The position numbers and the translations under genes are program-made. Below the pieces are notes generated by a model. That model did not search any database, was not told the origin of the DNA, and saw only the letters and a list, made by a program, of their open reading frames with translations. From Bacilli bacterium (GTDB lineage: Bacteria; Bacillota; Bacilli; Alicyclobacillales; SLC66), in contig JABEUY010000083.1 in the NCBI GenBank assembly GCA_013044175.1, forward strand, positions 1-35,459: a stretch of 35,459 bases of DNA, in the 5' to 3' direction. Below are positions 1 through 7,504 of this stretch, piece by piece (position 1 is the first letter of the stretch; each line of letters begins with the position of its first letter).

Positions 1-79
1 AACAGAGGCGCCTGATCTCTATGATTTTGAGCAAGGGCATCTTTCTCGTTGTTTTTTGAATGAGACAAAGGCGGTATGA
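1..79 (+). CDS. OppD/DppD-type peptide ABC transporter ATPase, C-terminal end only
   Basis: The window opens inside a gene read from base 2 (codons ACA GAG GCG...) to TGA at 77-79. It gives about 25 residues ending in HLSRCFLNETKAV. A C-terminal 'GH..RC' segment is typical of the oligopeptide/dipeptide ABC ATPase C-terminal domain; compare '[11 protein letters not shown]' at the end of the complete OppD at 5461-6432. The stop lies 3 nt before the next ATG (83), so the two ATPase genes are tightly coupled. The rest of the protein, including all nucleotide-binding motifs, is outside the window. Assignment rests on this short tail and on the D-F-A-C-B operon order. Confidence 0.7.
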   Translation, partial: TEAPDLYDFEQGHLSRCFLNETKAV

Positions 80-82
80 CCG

Positions 83-1060
83 ATGAGCAATGTGTTACTC
101 GATGTACAAAATATTAAAAAATATTTTCCTGTCCGCGGTGGTTTTTTAAAAACGGTACAAGGTCATGTTCGTGCAGTTGATGGTGTCTCCTTACAGGTAA
201 ACGAAGGAGAAACCTTAGGGATCGTCGGTGAATCGGGATGTGGTAAATCAACGCTCGGTCGAAGTATCCTTCGGTTGATTGAGCCGACGGATGGAAAAAT
301 TATCTTTGAAGGTAACGATATTCGAAAATATTCACATGCGCAAATGCGCGCAATGCGCAAAAAAATGCAGATCGTTTTCCAAGATCCTTATGCATCACTC
401 AATCCTCGGTATTCGATCATGCAAACGCTTACGGAACCGATGTACGTGCATGGTCTCTATAATGGCAAAGAACGCGCAGAGCGAGTAAGAGCACTTATGC
501 AAAAAGTTGGGTTGGATCCATCTTATGCATCCCGCTTTCCTCATGAATTTTCCGGTGGCCAACGACAACGGATCGGTATCGCGCGAGCGCTTGTGCTTAA
601 TCCGAAATTGATGATACTTGATGAACCGGTAGCTGCGCTTGATGTGTCTGTACAATCCCAGGTAATCAACTTGCTTGAAGATGTGCAAAAAGATTTTAAT
701 CTCACCTATCTTTTTGTGGCGTATGATCTTTCTGTGGTCAAGCACATCAGCAATCGGGTGCTTGTGATGTACCTCGGTAAAATGGCGGAATTGGCAACAT
801 CGGATGAATTGTTTTTTAATCCTTTACACCCTTATTCAAAAGCTTTGCTTTCAGCGGTACCGGTACCGAATCCCGAAGTTCGAAAAGAACGTGTGATATT
901 ACAAGGCGATATTCCGAGTCCAGCGAATCCGCCATCGGGATGCGTATTTCATACACGGTGTCCTATCGCGAAAGAGCAATGTAAAAAAGAAGTGCCCGAA
1001 TGGCGAGAAATTCAAACCGGCCATTTCGTCGCTTGCCACTACCCTGGCGAAGGTGTATAA
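83..1060 (+). CDS. OppF/DppF-type peptide ABC transporter ATPase with Tyr in place of the switch His
   Basis: 325-aa cytoplasmic ATPase that would energise peptide import together with the OppD partner. Visible motifs: Walker [10 protein letters not shown] (about 50-58), Q-loop QDPYASLNPR, signature SGGQRQR, Walker B LMILDEP with its catalytic Glu, D-loop AALD, and the C-terminal oligopeptide domain with cysteines (GCVFHTRCP...CKKE). The H-loop, usually '(S/A)HDL', reads FVAYDLSVVKH, so the switch histidine is Tyr214 (TAT at 722-724). The OppF of the second operon keeps His (ISHNL). Length and order are normal for the family. The Tyr may weaken ATPase activity or be tolerated through the partner subunit; this cannot be settled from sequence. 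The start ATG at 83 lies 3 nt after the upstream stop. Confidence 0.93.
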   Translation: MSNVLLDVQNIKKYFPVRGGFLKTVQGHVRAVDGVSLQVNEGETLGIVGESGCGKSTLGRSILRLIEPTDGKIIFEGNDIRKYSHAQMRAMRKKMQIVFQDPYASLNPRYSIMQTLTEPMYVHGLYNGKERAERVRALMQKVGLDPSYASRFPHEFSGGQRQRIGIARALVLNPKLMILDEPVAALDVSVQSQVINLLEDVQKDFNLTYLFVAYDLSVVKHISNRVLVMYLGKMAELATSDELFFNPLHPYSKALLSAVPVPNPEVRKERVILQGDIPSPANPPSGCVFHTRCPIAKEQCKKEVPEWREIQTGHFVACHYPGEGV

Positions 1061-1088
1061 ACGAATCGATTTACGTTGAAAGGGGTGG

Positions 1089-1118
1089 TGCCTGGCGATC
1101 GTGCGAAACGCTTAGGCA
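1089..1118 (+). promoter_or_regulatory. Intercistronic stem-loop before the first binding-protein gene
   Basis: TGCCT (1089-1093) and GCG (1095-1097) pair with CGC (1109-1111) and AGGCA (1114-1118). The loop is 11 nt and there is a small internal loop. No T-tract follows, so it is not an intrinsic terminator. It lies in the 97-nt gap between the ATPase and binding-protein genes and could mark an mRNA processing or stability boundary. The pairing is visible; the role is inferred. Confidence 0.35.
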
Positions 1119-1157
1119 AAGAAGAAGAGTTTCCTAAAACAAAAGGGGGATGTACGA

Positions 1158-2855
1158 ATGAAAAAATTGACGAAATCGGTTGCTGTTGCGATTACGATGT
1201 TAGTAGGTGCTGGTGCCATGGTTGCACCGGCGACGTTTGCTGCTACAGGTGGCGCGATTGAATTTGCAGAATCTCCACAAACGAACCTCACTTGGTTCAT
1301 TCCGATGTTTGATGCTGCTAATGATAGTGTAGCGAACTCGCAACTTATCGACCAACTTTACAAACCGATGCTCTGGATTAATAACGACTATTCAATCAAT
1401 TGGAAGTCTTCCATCGCGGATAAAGTTACGTATAATGCCAAAGGTACCGTTTATCATGTCTTTCTCAACAAGAAATGGAAATGGTCGAATGGTCAACCTG
1501 TCACAACCAAAGACGTGATGTTTACGTGGAATATGATTAAAGCAGCTTCGGCGAGCAATGCGCCAGCACCGTGGCCATTCGTTGGTGCAGGGACTGGTGA
1601 TATCCCGAATGGTATTAAAAATGTCGTTGCGAACAACCCTTATGAACTAACGATCACCCTTGATAAACCGGCCAACCAACAATGGTTTGAATATAACGGC
1701 ATTATCCAATTAACTCCGATGCCTGCAGCAGCTTGGGATAAATATTCGAACCCCACGCAAGAAGTGAAATACCTCGGTGCTAATGCTACAAAGCCAATGT
1801 TTGACACAGTAGTCGACGGACCGTTCAAAATGCAAAGCGGTATTGAAAACCAAGCTTGGACGATCGTTCCTAACCCGACGTATCCTGGTCATAAATCCAC
1901 GGTGAGTAAGATCGTCTTTAACTATGAATCATCCAATACACAAGAACTTGCAGCGCTTCGTACCGGACAATTGAATGTCGGTTACTTGGATCCCTCAGAG
2001 ATCGGTTCTGAAGGCGTGTTGACCAGTGTCGGCGATACGGTTAAGGCGGAATATGGATTTGGTATTTTCTGGACGGAAATGAATATGTGGCCAGGTTCGC
2101 CAACCAAATCGATCTTTGATCAATTGTATGTTCGTCAAGCTTTGCAAATGAGTCTTGATAACAATGGGATTTCGCAAGATATCTACAAAGGATATGCAGT
2201 TCCTTTGACAGGTCCAATCCCGCCGACACCAAAAACAACATTCTTGGATCCAAAATTGTCTAAACCGATTTATCCTTTTAATCTTGCTAAAGCAAAACAA
2301 TTGCTTACATCACACGGCTGGAAAATGAAAAATGGTGTGATGCAAAAAGGTAATCAAAAATTGAGTTTTACCATGCTTGTTGCTTCAGGGTCAACAGCTG
2401 GTACGGACACCGCGGAATTGATGAAGCAGGACTGGGCACAAATCGGCGTTAATGTTACCATTAAATTGATTCCATTTAGCACAGAAATCGCTGTAACGAG
2501 CAATAAGAGCGACCATTCATGGGCACTTGCAACAGGTTCAGGATGGTTTTACAACGGACCTGGCTTCTATCCGACTGGTGGTCAATTGTTCGCCTCAACA
2601 GCTCCTTCAGGAACTGGATTCGCTGATCCGCATGAAGATGCCTTGATTGCTGCGACACACACACCTTATGCAAATAGTACGATTACAATGCAGCATTTCA
2701 TGGCGTACGAAGATTATACAGCCAAAGTGCTACCGTTCCTTTGGGGACAAAACACGGCTACACTTCAAGTTGTTGGACCAAATGCGCACAACGTATACCA
2801 ATACCTTGATTCAGCGACAGCCTTCCCACAAATGCAATATTGGACAGTCTCGTAA
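1158..2855 (+). CDS. Peptide ABC transporter substrate-binding protein (SBP_bac_5 family), cysteine-free
   Basis: 565-aa extracytoplasmic solute-binding protein of the oligopeptide/dipeptide family. The N-terminus is a classical signal peptide: MKKLTK, a hydrophobic run to about residue 25, then an AxA-like site (ATFAA) near 27-29. The family landmark 'WKWSNGQPVTTKDVMFTW' is visible at about 112-129. No cysteine occurs anywhere, so the lipobox-Cys anchor usual for Gram-positive binding proteins is absent. It may be released, held by an uncleaved signal, or retained through the cell wall. The start ATG has AAGGGGG 7-8 nt upstream. It sits between OppF and the two permeases. Peptide specificity cannot be read from sequence. 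Confidence 0.92.
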   Translation: MKKLTKSVAVAITMLVGAGAMVAPATFAATGGAIEFAESPQTNLTWFIPMFDAANDSVANSQLIDQLYKPMLWINNDYSINWKSSIADKVTYNAKGTVYHVFLNKKWKWSNGQPVTTKDVMFTWNMIKAASASNAPAPWPFVGAGTGDIPNGIKNVVANNPYELTITLDKPANQQWFEYNGIIQLTPMPAAAWDKYSNPTQEVKYLGANATKPMFDTVVDGPFKMQSGIENQAWTIVPNPTYPGHKSTVSKIVFNYESSNTQELAALRTGQLNVGYLDPSEIGSEGVLTSVGDTVKAEYGFGIFWTEMNMWPGSPTKSIFDQLYVRQALQMSLDNNGISQDIYKGYAVPLTGPIPPTPKTTFLDPKLSKPIYPFNLAKAKQLLTSHGWKMKNGVMQKGNQKLSFTMLVASGSTAGTDTAELMKQDWAQIGVNVTIKLIPFSTEIAVTSNKSDHSWALATGSGWFYNGPGFYPTGGQLFASTAPSGTGFADPHEDALIAATHTPYANSTITMQHFMAYEDYTAKVLPFLWGQNTATLQVVGPNAHNVYQYLDSATAFPQMQYWTVS

Positions 2856-2897
2856 GGTAAAGGTAGTGTCGTAGATCGTCTTAACTTCCGGAAAAGG

Positions 2898-2920
2898 CTC
2901 GGGGCATCATATGCCCCGAG
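2898..2920 (+). promoter_or_regulatory. Perfect 10-bp hairpin between binding-protein and permease genes
   Basis: CTCGGGGCAT (2898-2907) and ATGCCCCGAG (2911-2920) are exact complements around a CAT loop. No T-tract follows; the Shine-Dalgarno AAAGGAGA (2923-2930) of the permease comes directly after. GC-rich hairpins at this point in transport operons commonly protect the upstream binding-protein mRNA 3' end and lower permease expression. That role is inferred here. Confidence 0.7.
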
Positions 2921-2934
2921 CGAAAGGAGAGCCT

Positions 2935-3822
2935 ATGATTCAAGAGGCTACCGTTGTCGAAGCATCTATGCTTACGGCACATCGTGATGAGCGGCCGAAA
3001 TTCCTCAAGCGCTTTTGGCGATCTGGAATGACAAAACTCGGCGGTTTTTTATTGCTTGCGCTATTATTGTTTTCTTTTGTCGGTCCTTTGCTTTATCGAA
3101 AAAGTGCTATCAATCCTCACATTCTTTCGACCGATATCGGGCCGAATGCGCAATTTCCACTTGGGACTGATAGCCTAGGTCATAATGTGCTGTCGCAATT
3201 GATGGTAGGTGGCCAATCTTCGATAGAAGTAGGGTTTGCTTCCGCAATCGTTGCGATGTTATTTGGTACATTTTACGGCATGATCAGTGGAATGGTAGGA
3301 GGATGGGTCGATACGATTTTGATGCGTATTGTCGATATTCTTCTCGCGATTCCATCAATTTTTATTCTGTTGTTTCTTGATGTTGCATTTCAACCGAATA
3401 TCTTAGTGATGATTCTCGTACTTGCCTCCACCGCTTGGTTAGGCGTAAGTCGTCTCGTGCGTGGTGAAGCGATGACGATCAAGAATCAGTTGTATGTCGA
3501 ATCGGCGCTAGCGCTTGGTATCGGTCGGTTTCGCATTATGCTTCGTTATGTATTACCTAATATCATCGGAACGGTATTAGTGGCAGCAACTTTCCAAGTT
3601 GCCGATGCTATTCTATCCATGGCAGGGCTTAGTTTCTTAGGCTTAGGGCTTCCACCGCCGACGCCAAACTGGGGCGGAATGCTTTCTGATGGTATGAATT
3701 ATATGTTCCAAAATTCTTGGTGGCTGATCTATCCGCCAGGACTTTGCATCCTTATCGTTCAAGTTTCCATCAATTTGATCGGCGACGGTCTACGCAATGC
3801 GATTGAGACAAGGGAGAGATAA
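2935..3822 (+). CDS. OppC/DppC-type peptide ABC transporter permease
   Basis: 295-aa inner-membrane permease of the BPD_transp_1 family. After a short cytoplasmic N-terminus, one membrane segment (about 38-55) leads to a periplasm-like loop with 'GTDSLGHNVLSQLMVGGQ', the OppC N-terminal signature. Several more segments follow, and the EAA-like coupling loop appears as 'ESALALGIGRFRIMLRYVLPN'. It ends with 'LIGDGLRNAIE'. I chose ATG 2935 because AAAGGAGA lies 5 nt before it. An in-frame ATG at 2911 falls inside the hairpin arm and would put that SD within the coding region. It pairs with the OppB-type permease downstream to form the pore. Confidence 0.93.
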   Translation: MIQEATVVEASMLTAHRDERPKFLKRFWRSGMTKLGGFLLLALLLFSFVGPLLYRKSAINPHILSTDIGPNAQFPLGTDSLGHNVLSQLMVGGQSSIEVGFASAIVAMLFGTFYGMISGMVGGWVDTILMRIVDILLAIPSIFILLFLDVAFQPNILVMILVLASTAWLGVSRLVRGEAMTIKNQLYVESALALGIGRFRIMLRYVLPNIIGTVLVAATFQVADAILSMAGLSFLGLGLPPPTPNWGGMLSDGMNYMFQNSWWLIYPPGLCILIVQVSINLIGDGLRNAIETRER

Positions 3823-3826
3823 GAGG

Positions 3827-3886
3827 ATGAATTTGTCTCAACGGATCGTCTTGATGCAAGGTTACCCGAGGAGGAATGCGACTTGA
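3827..3886 (+). CDS. Possible 19-aa coupling leader peptide ahead of oppB-like gene
   Basis: ATG at 3827, GGGAG (3812-3816) 10 nt upstream, then 19 codons ending in TGA at 3884-3886. The TGA overlaps the TTG start of the permease (TTGA). The frame fills most of the 60-nt gap between the two permease genes. No known family is visible in the peptide. The arrangement is like the 4-nt ATGA/GTGA overlaps elsewhere in the window and would favour translational coupling. It may equally be chance in so short a gap. Confidence 0.25.
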   Translation: MNLSQRIVLMQGYPRRNAT

Positions 3887-4833
3887 TAGCCTATATCAGT
3901 CGAAGAATTTTAGAAGCTATACCGACTGTGCTTGGTGTCACGATTCTTTCCTTTATTATGATCCATGTCGTACCAGGTAATCCTATCCGTGTGTTGCTAG
4001 GTACACATTATACGGTCGAGCGTGCAGCCGAATTAACCAAAACGCTAGGTTTGGATAAACCGTTGTATGTCCAGTATTTCGTTTGGCTAGGGGATCTATT
4101 ACAAGGAAATTTCGGACAATCTTATACGTATGATAAGCCGGTAGTTTCTTTGATGTTACAGGCACTTCCGCACACGATCATTATCGTTGTGCTCGCAGTT
4201 TTGTTAGCCCATCTTTTCGCCGTATTTCTCGGTTCGGTGCAAGCCTACTTCGAAAACACGAAATTTGATCAATTCGTTACGGTTATCAACTACTTTTTCT
4301 ACTCGATGCCTACGTTCTGGCTAGGTATCATTCTGGTAATTATATTTTCCGTTGATCTGCCTTGGTTACCTTCAAGTGGTATCGTCAACATGCAATTATC
4401 AAATCCAGGCTTTGGTGACTGGGCCAAACATCTCGTTTTACCGATCGCATCTTTGTTTATCGTTTCTGTCGCTGGATGGGCGCGGTATATGCGGTCTTCG
4501 ATGCGAGAGGCATTATTACAAGACTATGTGCGAACCGCTAGGATGAAAGGCGCTAAAGAGTTTCACGTAATTTTCGTCCATGCTTTACGTAACTCGATAT
4601 TGCCCCTCATCACGCTGCTCGGTCTTTCCTTACCTGCCTTGTTAAGTGGAGCTTTATTTATTGAAGAGATATTTAACTATCCTGGTATGGGATTGCTTTA
4701 CTGGGATGCGGTTAATGCCCGCGATTATCCGATTATCATGGGAATCACCGTGTTTATCGGTCTTGTTACTGTCCTTGGTAATTTGTTAGCCGATATTTTG
4801 TATGCTTTTGTGGATCCGCGGATTTCGTATTAA
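3883..4833 (+). CDS. OppB/DppB-type peptide ABC transporter permease (TTG start)
   Basis: 316-aa permease. It shows the OppB N-terminal pattern: 'YISRRILEAIPTVLGVTILSFIMIHVVPGNP', a membrane helix then the conserved PGNP-type loop, followed by 'LGLDKPLYVQYFVWLGDLLQGNFGQSY'. The C-terminal half carries the coupling-helix sequence 'RTARMKGAKEFHVIFVHALRNSILPLIT' and ends 'FVDPRISY'. The start is TTG at 3883, preceded by GAGGAGGAA (3868-3876). No ATG or GTG with a ribosome binding site is available in frame. A 19-codon reading frame from 3827 ends in TGA overlapping this TTG, which may couple its translation. It is the last gene of the operon and is followed by a strong terminator. Confidence 0.93.
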   Translation: MIAYISRRILEAIPTVLGVTILSFIMIHVVPGNPIRVLLGTHYTVERAAELTKTLGLDKPLYVQYFVWLGDLLQGNFGQSYTYDKPVVSLMLQALPHTIIIVVLAVLLAHLFAVFLGSVQAYFENTKFDQFVTVINYFFYSMPTFWLGIILVIIFSVDLPWLPSSGIVNMQLSNPGFGDWAKHLVLPIASLFIVSVAGWARYMRSSMREALLQDYVRTARMKGAKEFHVIFVHALRNSILPLITLLGLSLPALLSGALFIEEIFNYPGMGLLYWDAVNARDYPIIMGITVFIGLVTVLGNLLADILYAFVDPRISY

Positions 4834-4861
4834 TGTATTAGAAATTTAAGTAAATCAACCA

Positions 4862-4897
4862 AAGGATCGCCGATCGTTAGATCGGTGATCCTTTTTT
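4862..4897 (+). terminator. Intrinsic terminator of the first peptide-transport operon
   Basis: A 14-bp stem (4862-4875 with 4880-4893, one G-T pair) around the loop GTTA, running into six Ts (4892-4897). It lies 28 nt after the permease stop and ends the first operon cleanly. Confidence 0.9.
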
Positions 4898-5017
4898 GCT
4901 TTTGTGCATAGACGCGTTGGCTATGTGAAGTATTATACTGATAAAGTGTATTTCATGAGATAACCTGTCTAAAATAGTAACACTCATCACGTAAATCAAC
5001 GAAATGTGTTAGAATAG

Positions 5018-5046
5018 TTGACATTAGATTACGATCTGATTACAAT
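5018..5046 (+). promoter_or_regulatory. Sigma-A-type promoter P1 of second peptide operon
   Basis: TTGACA (5018-5023) and TACAAT (5041-5046) are separated by exactly 17 nt, which is near-consensus. Predicted transcription would begin about 5053, leaving a leader of roughly 410 nt before the ATG at 5461. Confidence 0.7.
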
Positions 5047-5308
5047 AAACACATGGATTGATTGCGACGAGTTTTATTGGTTGTAAGGTATGCATGTGCC
5101 TGCGCATGTTACTTAAATTATTTTAAGATTGAGAAAATCTAACTAAACTTAGTTTACTTTAAGTTATGAAAAATGTGCGCAATATGTCTTTTTAATAAGG
5201 ACACATGTGATCATATTGCATACAAATTCATCGTTTATACAGGGTTTATACATTTGCCTTCTGGTGATTTCTGTGTTAGTGTGAAGGACATTAAAGGATT
5301 TTACACTG

Positions 5309-5324
5309 AATTTTAATTAAAATT
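5309..5324. promoter_or_regulatory. Perfect 16-bp AT palindrome upstream of P2
   Basis: AATTTTAATTAAAATT reads identically on both strands. It ends about 30 nt before the -35 of the promoter at 5354-5381. It could be a repressor operator or simply an AT-rich upstream element; no family match is recognised. Confidence 0.4.
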
Positions 5325-5353
5325 TGCGCATAAAAAATCCTGCTTCTGCCATC

Positions 5354-5381
5354 TTGACTTTTATGATTATCACGTTATGAT
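5354..5381 (+). promoter_or_regulatory. Sigma-A-type promoter P2 of second peptide operon
   Basis: TTGACT (5354-5359) and TATGAT (5376-5381) with a 16-nt spacer. Predicted start is near 5388, giving a leader of about 73 nt before the OppD-like ATG. This may be the main promoter, with P1 as a distal alternative. Confidence 0.6.
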
Positions 5382-5460
5382 GTAAACCATGAGTTCAAAT
5401 TGAACGCGCATTCATAACCTAATTAACTATATATAGGATGATCCATTCTGGGGGTGCAGC

Positions 5461-6432
5461 ATGTCTGAACCTTTGCTAAAGGTTAAAAATCTCAAAACGT
5501 ATTTTACTTCCCGTCATTCACAAGTTAAGGCTGTCGATGGTGTGGACTTCGTAGTCGGTAAAGGTAGAGTTCTTGGCATTGTCGGCGAATCGGGAAGTGG
5601 TAAAAGTATGACTTCGCTTTCGATTATGGGTTTAGTACCTGGTCCTCAAGGTAAGATCGTAGAAGGTGAGATTCTTTTGGAAGATATGGATCTCGTGAAA
5701 CTTTCTGACAAGCAAATGGAAAATGTGCGTGGTAACCTCGTTTCGATGATTTTTCAGGAACCGATGACGGCACTCAATCCGGTATTGACGATCGGTGAAC
5801 AAATCAGTGAGATGTTGATCAAACATCGTTCAATGCGTAAATCGGAAGCGATGGCCAAAGCGATCGAAATGTTGCGAAGTGTCGGTTTTGCAAGAGCGGA
5901 ACAGATCGTCAAGGAATATCCTCATCAACTTTCTGGTGGGATGCGGCAAAGAGCGATGATCGCGATGGCGATGTCTTGTGAACCCAAGTTGCTCATTGCT
6001 GATGAACCTACCACGGCACTTGACGTAACCATTCAAGCTCAAGTTCTGGAACTGATGAAAGATTTACGCGATCGCACAGGTACTTCTGTTGTTTTGATTA
6101 CCCATGATCTTGGCGTGATCGCCGAGATGGCAGACGATATGATCGTCATGTACGGCGGGCAAGTGGTCGAATCCGGAACTGCGGATGATGTGTTTGAGGT
6201 CACTCTGCATCCGTATACGAAAGCACTTCTTGCTTCCATTCCCGTTATCGACGAGGAACGCGATCGTCTTTATGCCATTCCTGGTACCGTACCGAGTGCT
6301 GCGAATTTTCCTGTCGGCTGTCGCTTTGCGGATCGCTGTTCGCTTGTTGAAACAAGATGTCGTGAAACCATGCCCGAATTACAAGAAGTCCGTACAGGAC
6401 ATTGGGTGCGGTGTCATTTAGTAACCAAGTAA
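5461..6432 (+). CDS. OppD/DppD-type peptide ABC transporter ATPase
   Basis: 323-aa ATPase, first gene of a complete D-F-A-B-C peptide import operon. Motifs in order: Walker A GESGSGKS (about 42-50), Q-loop [12 protein letters not shown], signature LSGGMRQR, Walker [13 protein letters not shown], and H-loop [14 protein letters not shown] with the switch His intact. The C-terminal oligopeptide domain carries the Cys pattern [15 protein letters not shown]. 'GGMRQR' together with '[15 protein letters not shown]' is characteristic of the D-type subunit. A GGGGGTG ribosome binding site lies just before the ATG. The next gene starts 16 nt after the stop. Confidence 0.94.
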   Translation: MSEPLLKVKNLKTYFTSRHSQVKAVDGVDFVVGKGRVLGIVGESGSGKSMTSLSIMGLVPGPQGKIVEGEILLEDMDLVKLSDKQMENVRGNLVSMIFQEPMTALNPVLTIGEQISEMLIKHRSMRKSEAMAKAIEMLRSVGFARAEQIVKEYPHQLSGGMRQRAMIAMAMSCEPKLLIADEPTTALDVTIQAQVLELMKDLRDRTGTSVVLITHDLGVIAEMADDMIVMYGGQVVESGTADDVFEVTLHPYTKALLASIPVIDEERDRLYAIPGTVPSAANFPVGCRFADRCSLVETRCRETMPELQEVRTGHWVRCHLVTK

Positions 6433-6448
6433 GAAAGGCGGTTGGAAG

Positions 6449-7462
6449 ATGGCCGAATTACAAATGCTTTCGCAAGACGCCCCCGTTTCACTGCCTGGGG
6501 AATACCTGTTAGAAGTAAAAAACTTAAAAAAATACTTTCCTATTCACGGTGGCGTATTGCGACGCCATGTCGGTGATGTCAAAGCGGTAGATGATGTTTC
6601 TTTTACGCTTAAAAAGGGTGAGACCCTCGGAATCGTCGGCGAGTCAGGTTGTGGTAAATCCACGACAGGTCGCATGATCATGCGTGTGCTTGATTCGACG
6701 TCAGGATCGATCATGTTTAACGGTAAAGATATTACCAAAATACGTGGTAATCACCTTCGCACGTTACGCCAACAGTTTCAGATGGTGTTTCAAGATCCTT
6801 ACTCCTCACTCAATCCACGTATGAATGTTGGTACGCTGATCGCCGAACCGCTTGTGGTCAATCACAAAGGTTCGAGAGCGGAGATTCGCGATGAGGTTGC
6901 TCGTTTACTTGAAGTCGTTGGTTTATCTCCAGATGCCCGATTGCGATTTCCGCATGAGTTCTCTGGTGGACAGCGTCAGCGAATTGCTATTGCGCGTGCG
7001 CTTGCACTGCGACCTTCGTTGATCGTTGCTGATGAAGCTGTATCAGCGCTTGATGTATCGATTCAAGCGCAAGTACTTAACTTGTTAGCGGACCTCCGTA
7101 AGGAGTTTGGACTTTCGTATGTGTTCATCTCGCATAACCTCGCCGTCGTCAAACACATCAGTGATCGCGTCGGTGTGATGTATCTCGGTCGTATGGCAGA
7201 AATCGCTGATAAAAAAAGCTTGTATGCGAATCCTCTTCATCCGTATACGCAAGCCTTATTGTCGGCAGCGCCAGAACCGAAGCGACATCAAAGCAGAGAG
7301 CGAATCGTACTTACAGGGGATGTTCCAAGCCCCGCTAAGCCACCTTCAGGATGCGCTTTTCATACGCGTTGTCCTAAGGTGATGGACGTCTGTCGCGTCG
7401 AACGTCCAGAGTTGATCGCTTACAACGACCAACATCAAGTTGCTTGTCACTTATATTCGTGA
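6449..7462 (+). CDS. OppF/DppF-type peptide ABC transporter ATPase
   Basis: 337-aa ATPase, partner of the preceding OppD-like subunit. Motifs: Walker [10 protein letters not shown] (about 72-80), Q-loop [12 protein letters not shown], signature SGGQRQR, Walker B LIVADEA with catalytic Glu, D-loop VSALD, and H-loop [11 protein letters not shown] with the switch His kept. The C-terminal domain has GCAFHTRCP and later cysteines. It is closely similar to the OppF of the first operon and is 12 residues longer, mostly from an N-terminal extension before '[13 protein letters not shown]'. Start ATG 6449 is preceded by AAAGGCGG and GGAAG. Confidence 0.94.
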   Translation: MAELQMLSQDAPVSLPGEYLLEVKNLKKYFPIHGGVLRRHVGDVKAVDDVSFTLKKGETLGIVGESGCGKSTTGRMIMRVLDSTSGSIMFNGKDITKIRGNHLRTLRQQFQMVFQDPYSSLNPRMNVGTLIAEPLVVNHKGSRAEIRDEVARLLEVVGLSPDARLRFPHEFSGGQRQRIAIARALALRPSLIVADEAVSALDVSIQAQVLNLLADLRKEFGLSYVFISHNLAVVKHISDRVGVMYLGRMAEIADKKSLYANPLHPYTQALLSAAPEPKRHQSRERIVLTGDVPSPAKPPSGCAFHTRCPKVMDVCRVERPELIAYNDQHQVACHLYS

Positions 7463-7504
7463 TAGTAACCGATGCGAAAAACATATACAGGGGGTAGTTG
7501 TTTG

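Larger units (their letters stand above)
4898..5460. other. 563-nt AT-rich intergenic region without a recognisable gene
   Basis: Between the first operon's terminator and the second operon's first ATG. It holds two sigma-A-like promoters (5018-5046, 5354-5381) and a perfect 16-bp palindrome (5309-5324). It also has a 7-nt inverted repeat ACTTAAA (5111-5117)/TTTAAGT (5158-5164), and a small GCATG-containing stem near 5091-5108. Only very short reading frames without ribosome binding sites are present. I recognise no riboswitch class, tRNA or T-box. If the upstream promoter is used, the leader would exceed 400 nt. Confidence 0.6.

Noticed and set aside
5050-5460. Known riboswitch or tRNA in the long gap before the second peptide operon
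   Set aside because: I found no recognisable conserved core, no terminator/antiterminator pair near the start codon and no tRNA cloverleaf. It is left as unassigned AT-rich sequence.
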